From the NCBI RefSeq assembly GCF_003269295.1, contig NZ_QLTT01000002.1, forward strand, positions 744,001 through 808,000: a stretch of 64,000 nt of DNA, given 5' to 3'. The translations under genes were made by a program, and so were the position numbers. This stretch comes from Lentzea atacamensis (GTDB lineage Bacteria; Actinomycetota; Actinomycetes; Mycobacteriales; Pseudonocardiaceae). This document shows positions 51,117 to 58,003 of this stretch, in pieces; the first letter of the stretch is position 1; every line of letters begins with the position of its first letter. The notes below the pieces were generated by a model, which had not been told where the DNA came from, did no database searches, and worked only from the letters and a program-made list of their open reading frames with translations.

Positions 51117-51188
51117 GCGACCTTTGCCATCCGTGTCGTCCAGGCCTGCCGCATCGGGTAAGCATGTGCCCGGAAGAGGGGAAGGTGC

Positions 51189-53006
51189 ATGAGCCTGCAC
51201 GTCGCGGTCGACTTCGGCACGTCGAGCACCTGCGTCGCCGTCTCGGCCCACGGCCGGGAGCCGCAGGTCGTCGTGTTCGACGGCCAGCCGCTGGTGCCGT
51301 CCGCCGTGTTCGCTGCCGCCGACGGAACTTTGTTCGTTGGTCACGAGGCGGAGCGCCAGGCCGCGGTCGACCCTGCACGGTACGAGCCGCACCCGAAACG
51401 CCGCGTCGACGAGGGTGAGCTTCTGCTGGGCAGCACTGTGTTGCCCGTTGTGGATGTCGTGCGCGCGGTGCTTACCCGTGCGGTCGGAGAAGCGCGCCGG
51501 GTCGGTGGCGGGGCGCCGGTCGATCTGCTCGTGCTCACCCATCCCGCAGACTGGGGCACGGTCCGCACCCGAGTGCTGCTGCAGGCGGCACGGGGACTCG
51601 GCCGCGAGCTGGTGCTCGTGCCTGAGCCCGTCGCGGCCGCTGTCTTCCACTCCGCGAGCCACTCGATTCCGGACGGTGCCGCGCTGGCCGTTCTCGACCT
51701 CGGCGGCGGAACGGTCGACGCGAGTGTGGTGATGCGCACGGGCAAGAGCTTCCGGGTGCTGTCCGCCAAGGGCGATCCGAGCTTCGGTGGTGCGGACGTG
51801 GACCAGGTGTTGCTGGAGCACGTCGGCGGGCTCGTGGGCGCAAAGGATCCGGAGGCGTGGCGGCAGCTCGTCGAGGGCCGCGAGATGGCCGAGCGGCGCA
51901 AGCGGCGGGTGCTGCGGCAGGACGTGCGGGGTGCCAAGGAGACGCTGTCCCGGCACGCCTACACCGATGTGCCGATGCCGCCGCCGTTTCCCGACGCGCA
52001 CGTCACCCGGTCGGATCTGGAGCAGCTGATCACCGCGCCGTTGAACCGGGCGGCGGCTCTCGTGGGGGCCGCCGTGCGTGACGCGGGGCTCGCGCCCCAG
52101 CAGCTGGCCGGGGTGTTCCTGGTCGGTGGGTCGAGCCGGATCCCGCTCGTGGCGAGGCTCGTGCACGAGCACACCCGTGTGGTGCCGACGAGCATCGACC
52201 AACCGGAGACCGTGGTCGCCCGAGGTGCACTGCGGGCCGTCAGCCTCGATCCGGAACGGACTGGTGGGGTCGCTCAGCAGAAGGCCCCACAGGGAGGTCC
52301 GGGTGAGGTCACGCACAACCTCCGGGTTACCGACGACACCACCCGCAAGATCACCCGCCGGATCGCGCCGCCGCCCGTCACACAGTTCCCGTCCGCGTTC
52401 CCCGCGGCGTCGCCGCCTCGGCAGAAGAAGAGCAAAGCGCCGCTCTTCATCGCGATCGGTGTCGTGCTGGTGCTCGCTGCGGCCGGTGCCGGCGGTTACT
52501 GGTGGCTGAACCGGAAGGCCGCGCAGCAGCAGTCGAACCCGCCGGCCAACCAGATCGCCGTGTACGACTACCGTTTCGACCGGCCGGACGGGTGGGAGCA
52601 GACGGGTGGCGCGCCGAAGGACCGGCAGGTGCTTTTGCAACCGATCGACCGCAAAACGACCGCCGGGGAATCGCCTGGCGACCGCATTGCCGTGCAGGAG
52701 CAAACCCTCGAATACGACAGTGACGTGGATCGTCCTCGCGCGCTCAAAGAACTGCAGGACCAATACAACAAGCGCGTCGGCGACGGCGACAAGGTCTCCG
52801 GATTTGCTGATGCGACCACATTTGCGGGCAAGTCTGTTGTTCACTATCGCGAAGAAGTGAGCGGAGCTGCGGTCGACTGGTACATCCAGTTCGTCGGCAA
52901 GGCCCAGGTGAGCGTGGGCTGCCAGGCCACCGACGCAGGCAAGGCGGTTGTCCGCAGCGCCTGCGAGCAGATCGTCCGTTCGCTGGTCATCAAGCCGCCG
53001 CAGTAG
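51189..53006 (+). CDS. Hsp70-like ATPase fused to T7SS-associated (Rv3446c-type) C-terminal domain
   Basis: Residues 1-355 are an actin/Hsp70-like ATPase: VAVDFGTSSTCVAV (phosphate 1), LAVLDLGGGTVDASVV (phosphate 2) and FLVGGSSRIPLVARLV (adenosine). There is no canonical substrate-binding domain. A linker leads to one membrane helix (PLFIAIGVVLVLAAAGAGGY) and a 145-residue outer domain that resembles the C-terminal domain of Rv3446c, an ESX-4 gene. ATG 51189 follows GGGGAAGG. The next gene starts 17 bp later. A chaperone-like role in secretion is inferred. Confidence 0.85.
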   Translation: MSLHVAVDFGTSSTCVAVSAHGREPQVVVFDGQPLVPSAVFAAADGTLFVGHEAERQAAVDPARYEPHPKRRVDEGELLLGSTVLPVVDVVRAVLTRAVGEARRVGGGAPVDLLVLTHPADWGTVRTRVLLQAARGLGRELVLVPEPVAAAVFHSASHSIPDGAALAVLDLGGGTVDASVVMRTGKSFRVLSAKGDPSFGGADVDQVLLEHVGGLVGAKDPEAWRQLVEGREMAERRKRRVLRQDVRGAKETLSRHAYTDVPMPPPFPDAHVTRSDLEQLITAPLNRAAALVGAAVRDAGLAPQQLAGVFLVGGSSRIPLVARLVHEHTRVVPTSIDQPETVVARGALRAVSLDPERTGGVAQQKAPQGGPGEVTHNLRVTDDTTRKITRRIAPPPVTQFPSAFPAASPPRQKKSKAPLFIAIGVVLVLAAAGAGGYWWLNRKAAQQQSNPPANQIAVYDYRFDRPDGWEQTGGAPKDRQVLLQPIDRKTTAGESPGDRIAVQEQTLEYDSDVDRPRALKELQDQYNKRVGDGDKVSGFADATTFAGKSVVHYREEVSGAAVDWYIQFVGKAQVSVGCQATDAGKAVVRSACEQIVRSLVIKPPQ

Positions 53007-53023
53007 TGACAGGAGAGTTGCCG

Positions 53024-53422
53024 ATGTCCGCCACCGAAGCCCTCGGCCGGTTCCGCGCAGAGGTGGGAGCCGCCGTCACCCGTGCCCGTCGCGCCGCCGG
53101 TGAGGTCGGTGCACGCAACGCCAAGCTGCGAGAACGCACGCATGACCTGGCCCGGCAGGCGCGTGAGCGCAGGGTCGAGCCCGGTGCGCAGGCGACCTCG
53201 GCCGAGGTGCGTGAGGCAGCCAACGGGTTCCGCAGCGACCGCGGATTGCCCGTCGAGCAGTTGCCGGACGCTGCTGAACTGACCGCTCCGCAGGCTCCTG
53301 TGCCAGTTGAGACGCCACCGGTGGCCACTCTCGGTTCTGCCGCTGTCGCCGGTCCGAGTGGTCAGCTTCCCCATGTGAGTGACGATGACGAGGACTTTTC
53401 GCAGTCGCGAATCCTCTACTGA
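53024..53422 (+). CDS. Small helical T7SS-associated protein with acidic tail
   Basis: This 132-residue protein has an Ala/Arg-rich N-terminal helix (FRAEVGAAVTRARRAAGEVG, ..NAKLRERTHDLARQARERR) that may form a coiled coil, a Pro-rich middle, and the tail DDDEDFSQSRILY. It follows the Hsp70-like gene by 17 bp with AGGAGAG upstream. The tail resembles those at 60745 and 6551. I do not recognise a named family. Confidence 0.6.
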   Translation: MSATEALGRFRAEVGAAVTRARRAAGEVGARNAKLRERTHDLARQARERRVEPGAQATSAEVREAANGFRSDRGLPVEQLPDAAELTAPQAPVPVETPPVATLGSAAVAGPSGQLPHVSDDDEDFSQSRILY

Positions 53423-53443
53423 CACCTGGTTTCACTCGGAGCC

Positions 53444-53458
53444 GTTTACTAGCGCAAC
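53444..53458 (+). promoter_or_regulatory. Conserved 15-bp motif upstream of the WXG100 pair
   Basis: GTTTACTAGCGCAAC lies 111 bp before the first WXG100 start. Thirteen of fifteen bases recur at 57570-57584 before the second substrate cluster, at 107 bp. It may be a shared promoter or activator site. The 147-bp gap otherwise holds a CCGACG/CGTCGG hairpin and the GGGGGAA ribosome site. Confidence 0.55.
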
Positions 53459-53569
53459 TACTTCGAAAGAACTCGCGACAGGGTGGAACCGACGTGGCAG
53501 GGTCCTCGTCGGAAGAGGCGTACGAACCAAGAAGTACGACCTGAAGCTCTAGAGCAGGGGGAATCTCCC

Positions 53570-53881
53570 ATGTCTGGCAACGCATTTGAAGTTACTACTG
53601 CTGACCTCGACGCCCTGGCGAAGCACATCGGCGACATCAGCGACCAGATCCAGGGCGAGGCGCGGACGGTTCGCGGTGCGGCCGAGCAGGTCCAGAGCAC
53701 CTGGGCCGGTGACGCTGCCGCAGCGTTCCAGAACCTGATGAACCGCATGGACGAGGACGTGAGGAAGCTCAACGAGGCTCTGCGGGAGATCCAGGCGGCG
53801 ATCGCCAGCACCGCTGACGTCTACCAGAGGAACGAGGAAGAGCAGAAGCAGGCGGTCCAGGGCATCGCCGGCCGTCTCTGA
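53570..53881 (+). CDS. WXG100-family protein (EsxB/CFP-10-like)
   Basis: A 103-residue helical hairpin with WAG at residues 45-47 in the turn and the secretion signal YxxxE (Y85, E89) in YQRNEEEQ. These define WXG100 substrates of type VII systems. ATG 53570 follows GGGGGAA; the open frame upstream is not conserved. The next gene is its partner. Confidence 0.92.
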   Translation: MSGNAFEVTTADLDALAKHIGDISDQIQGEARTVRGAAEQVQSTWAGDAAAAFQNLMNRMDEDVRKLNEALREIQAAIASTADVYQRNEEEQKQAVQGIAGRL

Positions 53882-53940
53882 TCTCGACCAGCAGCCATAA
53901 CCGATTCCAGCTTTCAGACTTTCTCAAGGGGAGATAAGCA

Positions 53941-54219
53941 ATGATCAAGGTTACTTTCGCAGAGGTTGCGGCCGCTGCCGCCACGATCACGAGCTCGTCC
54001 AAGTCGATCGACGACCTGAACGACCAGCTCAAGGCGCAGGTCGACAAGACCCTCGCGGGCTGGATGGGCGCCTCGGGTGAGGGCTACCAGGCCGCGCAGA
54101 AGAAGTGGGCCGACTCGGCCGCCGACCTGAACGCCGTCCTCGCCGCCATCGGTACCGCCGTGCAGCAGGCCTCCGAGGCGTACGCCCAGGCCGAGCAGTC
54201 GAACGCCGCCCGCTGGTAA
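53941..54219 (+). CDS. WXG100-family protein (EsxA/ESAT-6-like)
   Basis: A 92-residue helical hairpin with WMG at 41-43 and a C-terminal YAQAE (Y81, E85). Together with the gene 59 bp upstream it forms an Esx-type heterodimer pair, the usual last genes of an ESX-4 locus before rplM. ATG follows AAGGGGAG. A terminator comes 25 bp after the stop. Confidence 0.92.
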   Translation: MIKVTFAEVAAAAATITSSSKSIDDLNDQLKAQVDKTLAGWMGASGEGYQAAQKKWADSAADLNAVLAAIGTAVQQASEAYAQAEQSNAARW

Positions 54220-54244
54220 GACCGCAGCGGTCAGCAAGACCCCT

Positions 54245-54279
54245 CGCGAGCCCCGGAACCACGTGGTCCGGGGCTCGCG
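54245..54279 (+). terminator. Terminator after the WXG100 pair
   Basis: CGCGAGCCCCGG (54245-54256) pairs with CCGGGGCTCGCG (54268-54279); the intervening bases can extend the stem through ACCAC/GTGGT. Confidence 0.8.
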
Positions 54280-54313
54280 TACGTCCGGAGACAGGGGCTC
54301 GGAGGGGGCCGTT

Positions 54314-54343
54314 TTGGTCCCCGCACCACCCATCCGGTATCTT
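54314..54343 (+). promoter_or_regulatory. Promoter of rplM-rpsI
   Basis: TTGGTC (54314-54319) and TATCTT (54338-54343) are 18 bp apart, with the same -10 and spacing as the rpsL promoter. Confidence 0.7.
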
Positions 54344-54421
54344 CTTACGTTGTTGTGCGGTAGCTGGCGCCCGTGTGCGCCGCGCCTGTCTCGGAACCAC
54401 CGCTTGGCCTGTCCAAGATCG

Positions 54422-54452
54422 GTCTGGGGCAACCGCCGCAGTGACCCCAGAC
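54422..54452 (+). promoter_or_regulatory. Hairpin in the rplM leader
   Basis: GTCTGGGG (54422-54429) pairs with CCCCAGAC (54445-54452), 24 bases before the rplM start. L13 leaders with regulatory hairpins are known in other bacteria; here the role is inferred. Confidence 0.45.
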
Positions 54453-54475
54453 GCAAGTGACGACGAGGTAGACCC

Positions 54476-54919
54476 GTGCGCACGTACAGCCCGAAGCCCG
54501 GTGAGGTGACCCGCACCTGGCACGTGATCGACGCCCAGGACGTGGTGCTCGGCCGGCTCGCCACCCAGGCCGCGACGCTGCTGCGCGGCAAGCACAAGCC
54601 GACCTACGCCCCTCACGTTGACACCGGTGACTTCGTGGTCATCATCAACGCTGACAAGGTCGCCCTGACCGGCTCGAAGCGGGACCAGGAGTTCCAGTAC
54701 CGCCACTCCGGCTTCCCCGGCGGTCTGCGCAAGCAGTCCTTCGGCGAGGTCCTGGACACCCGTCCGGACCGCCTGGTGGAGAAGGCGATCAAGGGCATGC
54801 TGCCCAAGAACCGCCTGGGCCGTCAGATCGCGAACAAGCTGAAGGTCTACAGCGGACCGAACCACCCGCACGCGGCGCAGCAGCCGCAGGCCTTCGAGAT
54901 CAAGAAGATCGCCCAGTGA
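54476..54919 (+). CDS. rplM: 50S ribosomal protein L13
   Basis: L13 (147 residues) is an early assembly protein. [20 protein letters not shown] and the [20 protein letters not shown] element are diagnostic. GTG 54476 follows GACGAGGTAG. It is coupled to rpsI by a four-base overlap and restarts housekeeping genes after the type VII locus. Confidence 0.97.
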   Translation: MRTYSPKPGEVTRTWHVIDAQDVVLGRLATQAATLLRGKHKPTYAPHVDTGDFVVIINADKVALTGSKRDQEFQYRHSGFPGGLRKQSFGEVLDTRPDRLVEKAIKGMLPKNRLGRQIANKLKVYSGPNHPHAAQQPQAFEIKKIAQ

Positions 54920-55479
54920 GCGACGAGTACACCGAGGAAGTTCCTGTGACCACCCCTGAGAACGAGACCCCCGAGGCCGTCGAGGCCGTCGAGGTCGAGG
55001 CCGAGGTCGTCGAGGCTCCCGAGGCCGAGGCCGCCGAGGCTGAGGTCGTCGAGACCTCCGCGCCGGTGGTCGCGCCCTCGCTGAACGGCGCCGCGCACCT
55101 CGCGCAGACCGTCGGCCGCCGCAAGGAGGCCGTCGTCCGCGTCCGCCTCGTGCCCGGCACCGGCAAGTTCACCCTGAACGGCAAGGCCCTCGAGGACTAC
55201 TTCCCGAACAAGGTGCACCAGCAGCTCATCAAGGAGCCGCTCGTCACCACCGAGAAGCCCGAGACCTTCGACGTGATCGCCAACCTGCGTGGCGGCGGCA
55301 TCACCGGCCAGGCCGGTGCGCTGCGTCTCGCCATCGCGCGTGCGCTGATCGCCGTCGACTCCGAGGACCGCCCGGCGCTCAAGAAGGCCGGCTTCCTCAC
55401 CCGTGACCCGAGGGTCAAGGAGCGCAAGAAGTACGGTCTGAAGAAGGCCCGCAAGGCGCCTCAGTACTCCAAGCGCTGA
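54916..55479 (+). CDS. rpsI: 30S ribosomal protein S9 with acidic N-terminal extension
   Basis: The S9 core starts near residue 63 ([20 protein letters not shown], ending [12 protein letters not shown], whose terminal Arg contacts P-site tRNA). Before it lie about 60 residues rich in Glu, Ala and Val, so the protein has 187 residues against about 130 in E. coli. Similar acidic extensions occur in other actinobacteria. GTG 54916 overlaps the rplM stop. Confidence 0.95.
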   Translation: MSDEYTEEVPVTTPENETPEAVEAVEVEAEVVEAPEAEAAEAEVVETSAPVVAPSLNGAAHLAQTVGRRKEAVVRVRLVPGTGKFTLNGKALEDYFPNKVHQQLIKEPLVTTEKPETFDVIANLRGGGITGQAGALRLAIARALIAVDSEDRPALKKAGFLTRDPRVKERKKYGLKKARKAPQYSKR

Positions 55480-55497
55480 GCATCACCTCAGCTGTAC

Positions 55498-55545
55498 CTG
55501 CGGGAGCAGCAGTTCATCTCGAACTGCTGCTCCCGCAGTGTTTTC
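55498..55545 (+). terminator. Terminator of rplM-rpsI
   Basis: A perfect 18-bp stem, arms 55498-55515 and 55521-55538, with a five-base loop, followed by TGTTTTCC. This is the strongest terminator in the window. Confidence 0.92.
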
Positions 55546-55589
55546 CGGGTCTTTTCCCGTCGCCTCGCAGTGTCCAATTCGGAGGATTC

Positions 55590-56924
55590 ATGGCCCGCCT
55601 GTTCGGCACCGACGGAGTTCGTGGTCTCGCCAACGCCGATCTCACCCCAGAGCTCGCGATGTCCGTCGCCGCCGCAGCGGCACGTGTGCTCGCCGAGCAC
55701 GACCGTTCCCATCGCCCGGTCGCTGTCGTCGGCCGCGACCCCAGGGCGAGCAGCGAGATGCTCGACGCCGCCGTCACCGCGGGCCTCACCTCGGCCGGTG
55801 CGGACGTGCTGCGCGTCGGCGCCCTGCCCACCCCGGCCGTCGCGCACCTCGTCGCCGCACTCGGCGCCGACATCGGCGTGATGATCTCCGCGTCGCACAA
55901 CGCGATGCCGGACAACGGGATCAAGCTCTTCGCCGCGGGCGGCCACAAGCTGCCGGACGAGGTCGAGGACGAGATCGAGCAGCTCATGGGCACCGGCTTC
56001 GAGCGTCCCACCGGTGCCGCGATCGGCCGGGTGCGCGACGTCCCCGACGCCGAGACCCAGTACGTCGAGCACCTGCTCAAGGTCACGCCGCACCGCCTCG
56101 ACGGCCTCAAGGTCGTGGTGGACTGCGCGAACGGTGCCGCGTCGGTGGCCGCACCGGACGCGTACCGCCGCGCGGGCGCCGAGGTCATCGCGATCAACGC
56201 GACCCCGGACGGCCTCAACATCAACGCCGGCTGTGGCTCAACCCACATCGACGTCGTCGCCGCCGCGGTCCGCGAGCACGGCGCCGACCTCGGCATCGCG
56301 CACGACGGCGACGCCGACCGTTGCCTGGCCGTGGACGCCGAGGGCGCCATCGTCGACGGCGACCAGATCCTCGCGATCCTCGCGCTCGCCATGCGTGACG
56401 CGGGCGAGCTGTACGAGGACACCCTCGTCGCCACGGTGATGAGCAACCTCGGTCTGCACCTCGCCATGAGGGAGGCGGGCATCCGGCTGCGCACCACCGC
56501 CGTCGGCGACCGGTACGTGCTGCAGGACCTCAAGGCCGGCGGCTACTCGCTCGGCGGCGAACAGTCCGGCCACGTGGTGCTGCCCGCCCACGCCACCACC
56601 GGCGACGGCCTGCTCACCGCGCTGCGCCTGATGGCCCGCATGGCCGAGACCGGCAAGTCCCTCGCCGACCTCGCCTCGGTGATGCGGCGCCTGCCCCAGG
56701 TCCTGATCAACGTGAAGGTCACCGACAAGGCCGCCGTGGCCAAGGCCACCTCCGTCAGCGAGGCCGTCGCCGAGGTCGAGGCCGAACTGGGCGACACCGG
56801 CCGCGTGCTGCTGCGCCCGTCCGGCACCGAGCAGCTCGTGCGTGTGATGGTCGAGGCGACGAGCCACGAACAGGCGGAGTCGGCAGCGCAACGCCTGGCG
56901 GGTGTGGTTTCCTCGGTCCACTGA
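55590..56924 (+). CDS. glmM: Phosphoglucosamine mutase
   Basis: GlmM (444 residues) turns glucosamine-6-phosphate into glucosamine-1-phosphate for cell-wall UDP-GlcNAc. The phosphoserine loop is [13 protein letters not shown] (Ser102), the metal loop [11 protein letters not shown], the sugar loop [11 protein letters not shown] and the phosphate-binding end [12 protein letters not shown]. It lies 110 bp after rpsI beyond its terminator, and upstream of glmS by 6 kb, so two steps of the same pathway bracket the second substrate cluster. Confidence 0.97.
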   Translation: MARLFGTDGVRGLANADLTPELAMSVAAAAARVLAEHDRSHRPVAVVGRDPRASSEMLDAAVTAGLTSAGADVLRVGALPTPAVAHLVAALGADIGVMISASHNAMPDNGIKLFAAGGHKLPDEVEDEIEQLMGTGFERPTGAAIGRVRDVPDAETQYVEHLLKVTPHRLDGLKVVVDCANGAASVAAPDAYRRAGAEVIAINATPDGLNINAGCGSTHIDVVAAAVREHGADLGIAHDGDADRCLAVDAEGAIVDGDQILAILALAMRDAGELYEDTLVATVMSNLGLHLAMREAGIRLRTTAVGDRYVLQDLKAGGYSLGGEQSGHVVLPAHATTGDGLLTALRLMARMAETGKSLADLASVMRRLPQVLINVKVTDKAAVAKATSVSEAVAEVEAELGDTGRVLLRPSGTEQLVRVMVEATSHEQAESAAQRLAGVVSSVH

Positions 56925-56940
56925 GGATTTCGGAGGGCCC

Positions 56941-57186
56941 GTGGCTATCTGGTTGGCGCTGTTCGTCCTGCTCGTGCTGGTGGTGCTCGGGGTGGTCCTG
57001 GTGGTCGTGCTGACCACCAGGCGCAAGCCCGCCCGGCCGCCGTGTCCGCCGCAGCAGGGATACCCGTACCAGCAGCAACAGTTCCCGCCAGGCCAGCAGG
57101 CGTACCCGCAGCAGCACTACGCGTCACAGGGACATCCACAGCAACCCGCGCCCGGCCAGCAGCCGCCCGCGCAGAACGGTTGGTGA
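56941..57186 (+). CDS. Small Pro/Gln-rich single-span membrane protein 1
   Basis: An 81-residue protein: one N-terminal membrane helix (LALFVLLVLVVLGVVLVVVL), a basic stop-transfer (TTRRKPAR), then a Pro/Gln/Tyr-rich tail ending NGW. The start GTG 56941 has GGAGG seven bases upstream. It is paralogous in layout to the next gene. Function is unknown; such tails bind protein or cell-wall partners. Confidence 0.65.
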   Translation: MAIWLALFVLLVLVVLGVVLVVVLTTRRKPARPPCPPQQGYPYQQQQFPPGQQAYPQQHYASQGHPQQPAPGQQPPAQNGW

Positions 57187-57192
57187 TCAGTC

Positions 57193-57543
57193 GTGAAGTT
57201 CGGACCGGCCCAGCTGCTGATCACCCTGTTCGTCCTCGCTCTCGTCGCGGTCGTGCTGGTGGTCGTGATCGTCGTGAAGAACCAGAAGAAGCAGCGGGCT
57301 CAGCACCCGCAGCAGTTCCCTCCCGGCCACGGCTACCCGCCCCAGCAGCCCTTCCCGCCAGGGCACCAGCATCCGCAGCAGGGTCCGCCTTCCGGCCAGG
57401 GGCATCCACCTCAGCAGCCCTTCCCTCCAGGGCAGCAATGGCCGCAACAAGGCCCTCCTCCCGGTCAGCAGGGCCCGCCTTCCGGCCAGCAGTGGCCCCA
57501 GCAACCGCCTGGTCAGCAGCAGCCGCCGCCCAATCAGTGGTGA
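57193..57543 (+). CDS. Small Pro/Gln-rich single-span membrane protein 2
   Basis: A 116-residue protein with a membrane helix (LLITLFVLALVAVVLVVVIV), a Lys/Arg stop (KNQKKQR) and repeated FPPG/Q-rich modules (QQPFPPGHQHPQQGPPSGQG and similar) ending NQW. It starts six bases after the previous gene and shares its design, so the two are probably a tandem duplicate with different tail length. The repeats are low complexity. Confidence 0.65.
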   Translation: MKFGPAQLLITLFVLALVAVVLVVVIVVKNQKKQRAQHPQQFPPGHGYPPQQPFPPGHQHPQQGPPSGQGHPPQQPFPPGQQWPQQGPPPGQQGPPSGQQWPQQPPGQQQPPPNQW

Positions 57544-57569
57544 TCGTCGGCGAATGCCGCCGAATGGCT

Positions 57570-57584
57570 GTTTACTAAGGCAAC
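57570..57584 (+). promoter_or_regulatory. Conserved 15-bp motif upstream of the second substrate cluster
   Basis: GTTTACTAAGGCAAC shares 13 of 15 bases with 53444-53458 and lies 107 bp before the first WXG/EspC-like start. See the matching entry at 53444. Confidence 0.55.
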
Positions 57585-57691
57585 CGACATCACGGAGCTC
57601 AGGTGGTCGTGTGATCTGAGCTGGCACTGTATGGCGGAACCCCGCTGAGCCGAACTGCGTCAGATCGGGGACTAGGGGAGGCAGGGACCAC

Positions 57692-57997
57692 ATGTCTGGC
57701 TATCAGGCGAACGCCGGCGAAATGATGTCGTCCGCGACGACCATCCAGGGGATCGCGACCGAGATCGAGAACTACAAGGCCAAGATCACCGCGAGCGCTG
57801 TGAGCGAGAAGGACTTCGGTCGCGCGCACACCGCCGGTGGCGCCAAGTACAAGGCCGGCCTGCCGAAACTAGCCGAGGCGATCGGTGCCTACTCCGCGGC
57901 GATGAAGGGCCTTTCCGACAAGCTCCGCGAGTCCGCGAACGGCTACGCGTGGACGGAAGAGGCCAACGCCGCCAACATCAACAAGCAGAAGGGGTAG
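57692..57997 (+). CDS. EspC-like/WXG100-type small T7SS protein 2
   Basis: A 101-residue, all-helical protein (MSGYQANAGEMMSSATTIQG, ..YSAAMKGLSDKLRESANGYA) with the length and two-helix layout of EspC/WXG100-type proteins, but no clear WxG. Y.WTEE near the end is reminiscent of a YxxxE-like signal. ATG follows GGGGAGGCAGGGACC. The next gene, a large WXG effector candidate, is seven bases downstream and is the likely partner. Confidence 0.7.
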   Translation: MSGYQANAGEMMSSATTIQGIATEIENYKAKITASAVSEKDFGRAHTAGGAKYKAGLPKLAEAIGAYSAAMKGLSDKLRESANGYAWTEEANAANINKQKG

Positions 57998-58003
57998 TCG
58001 CAG

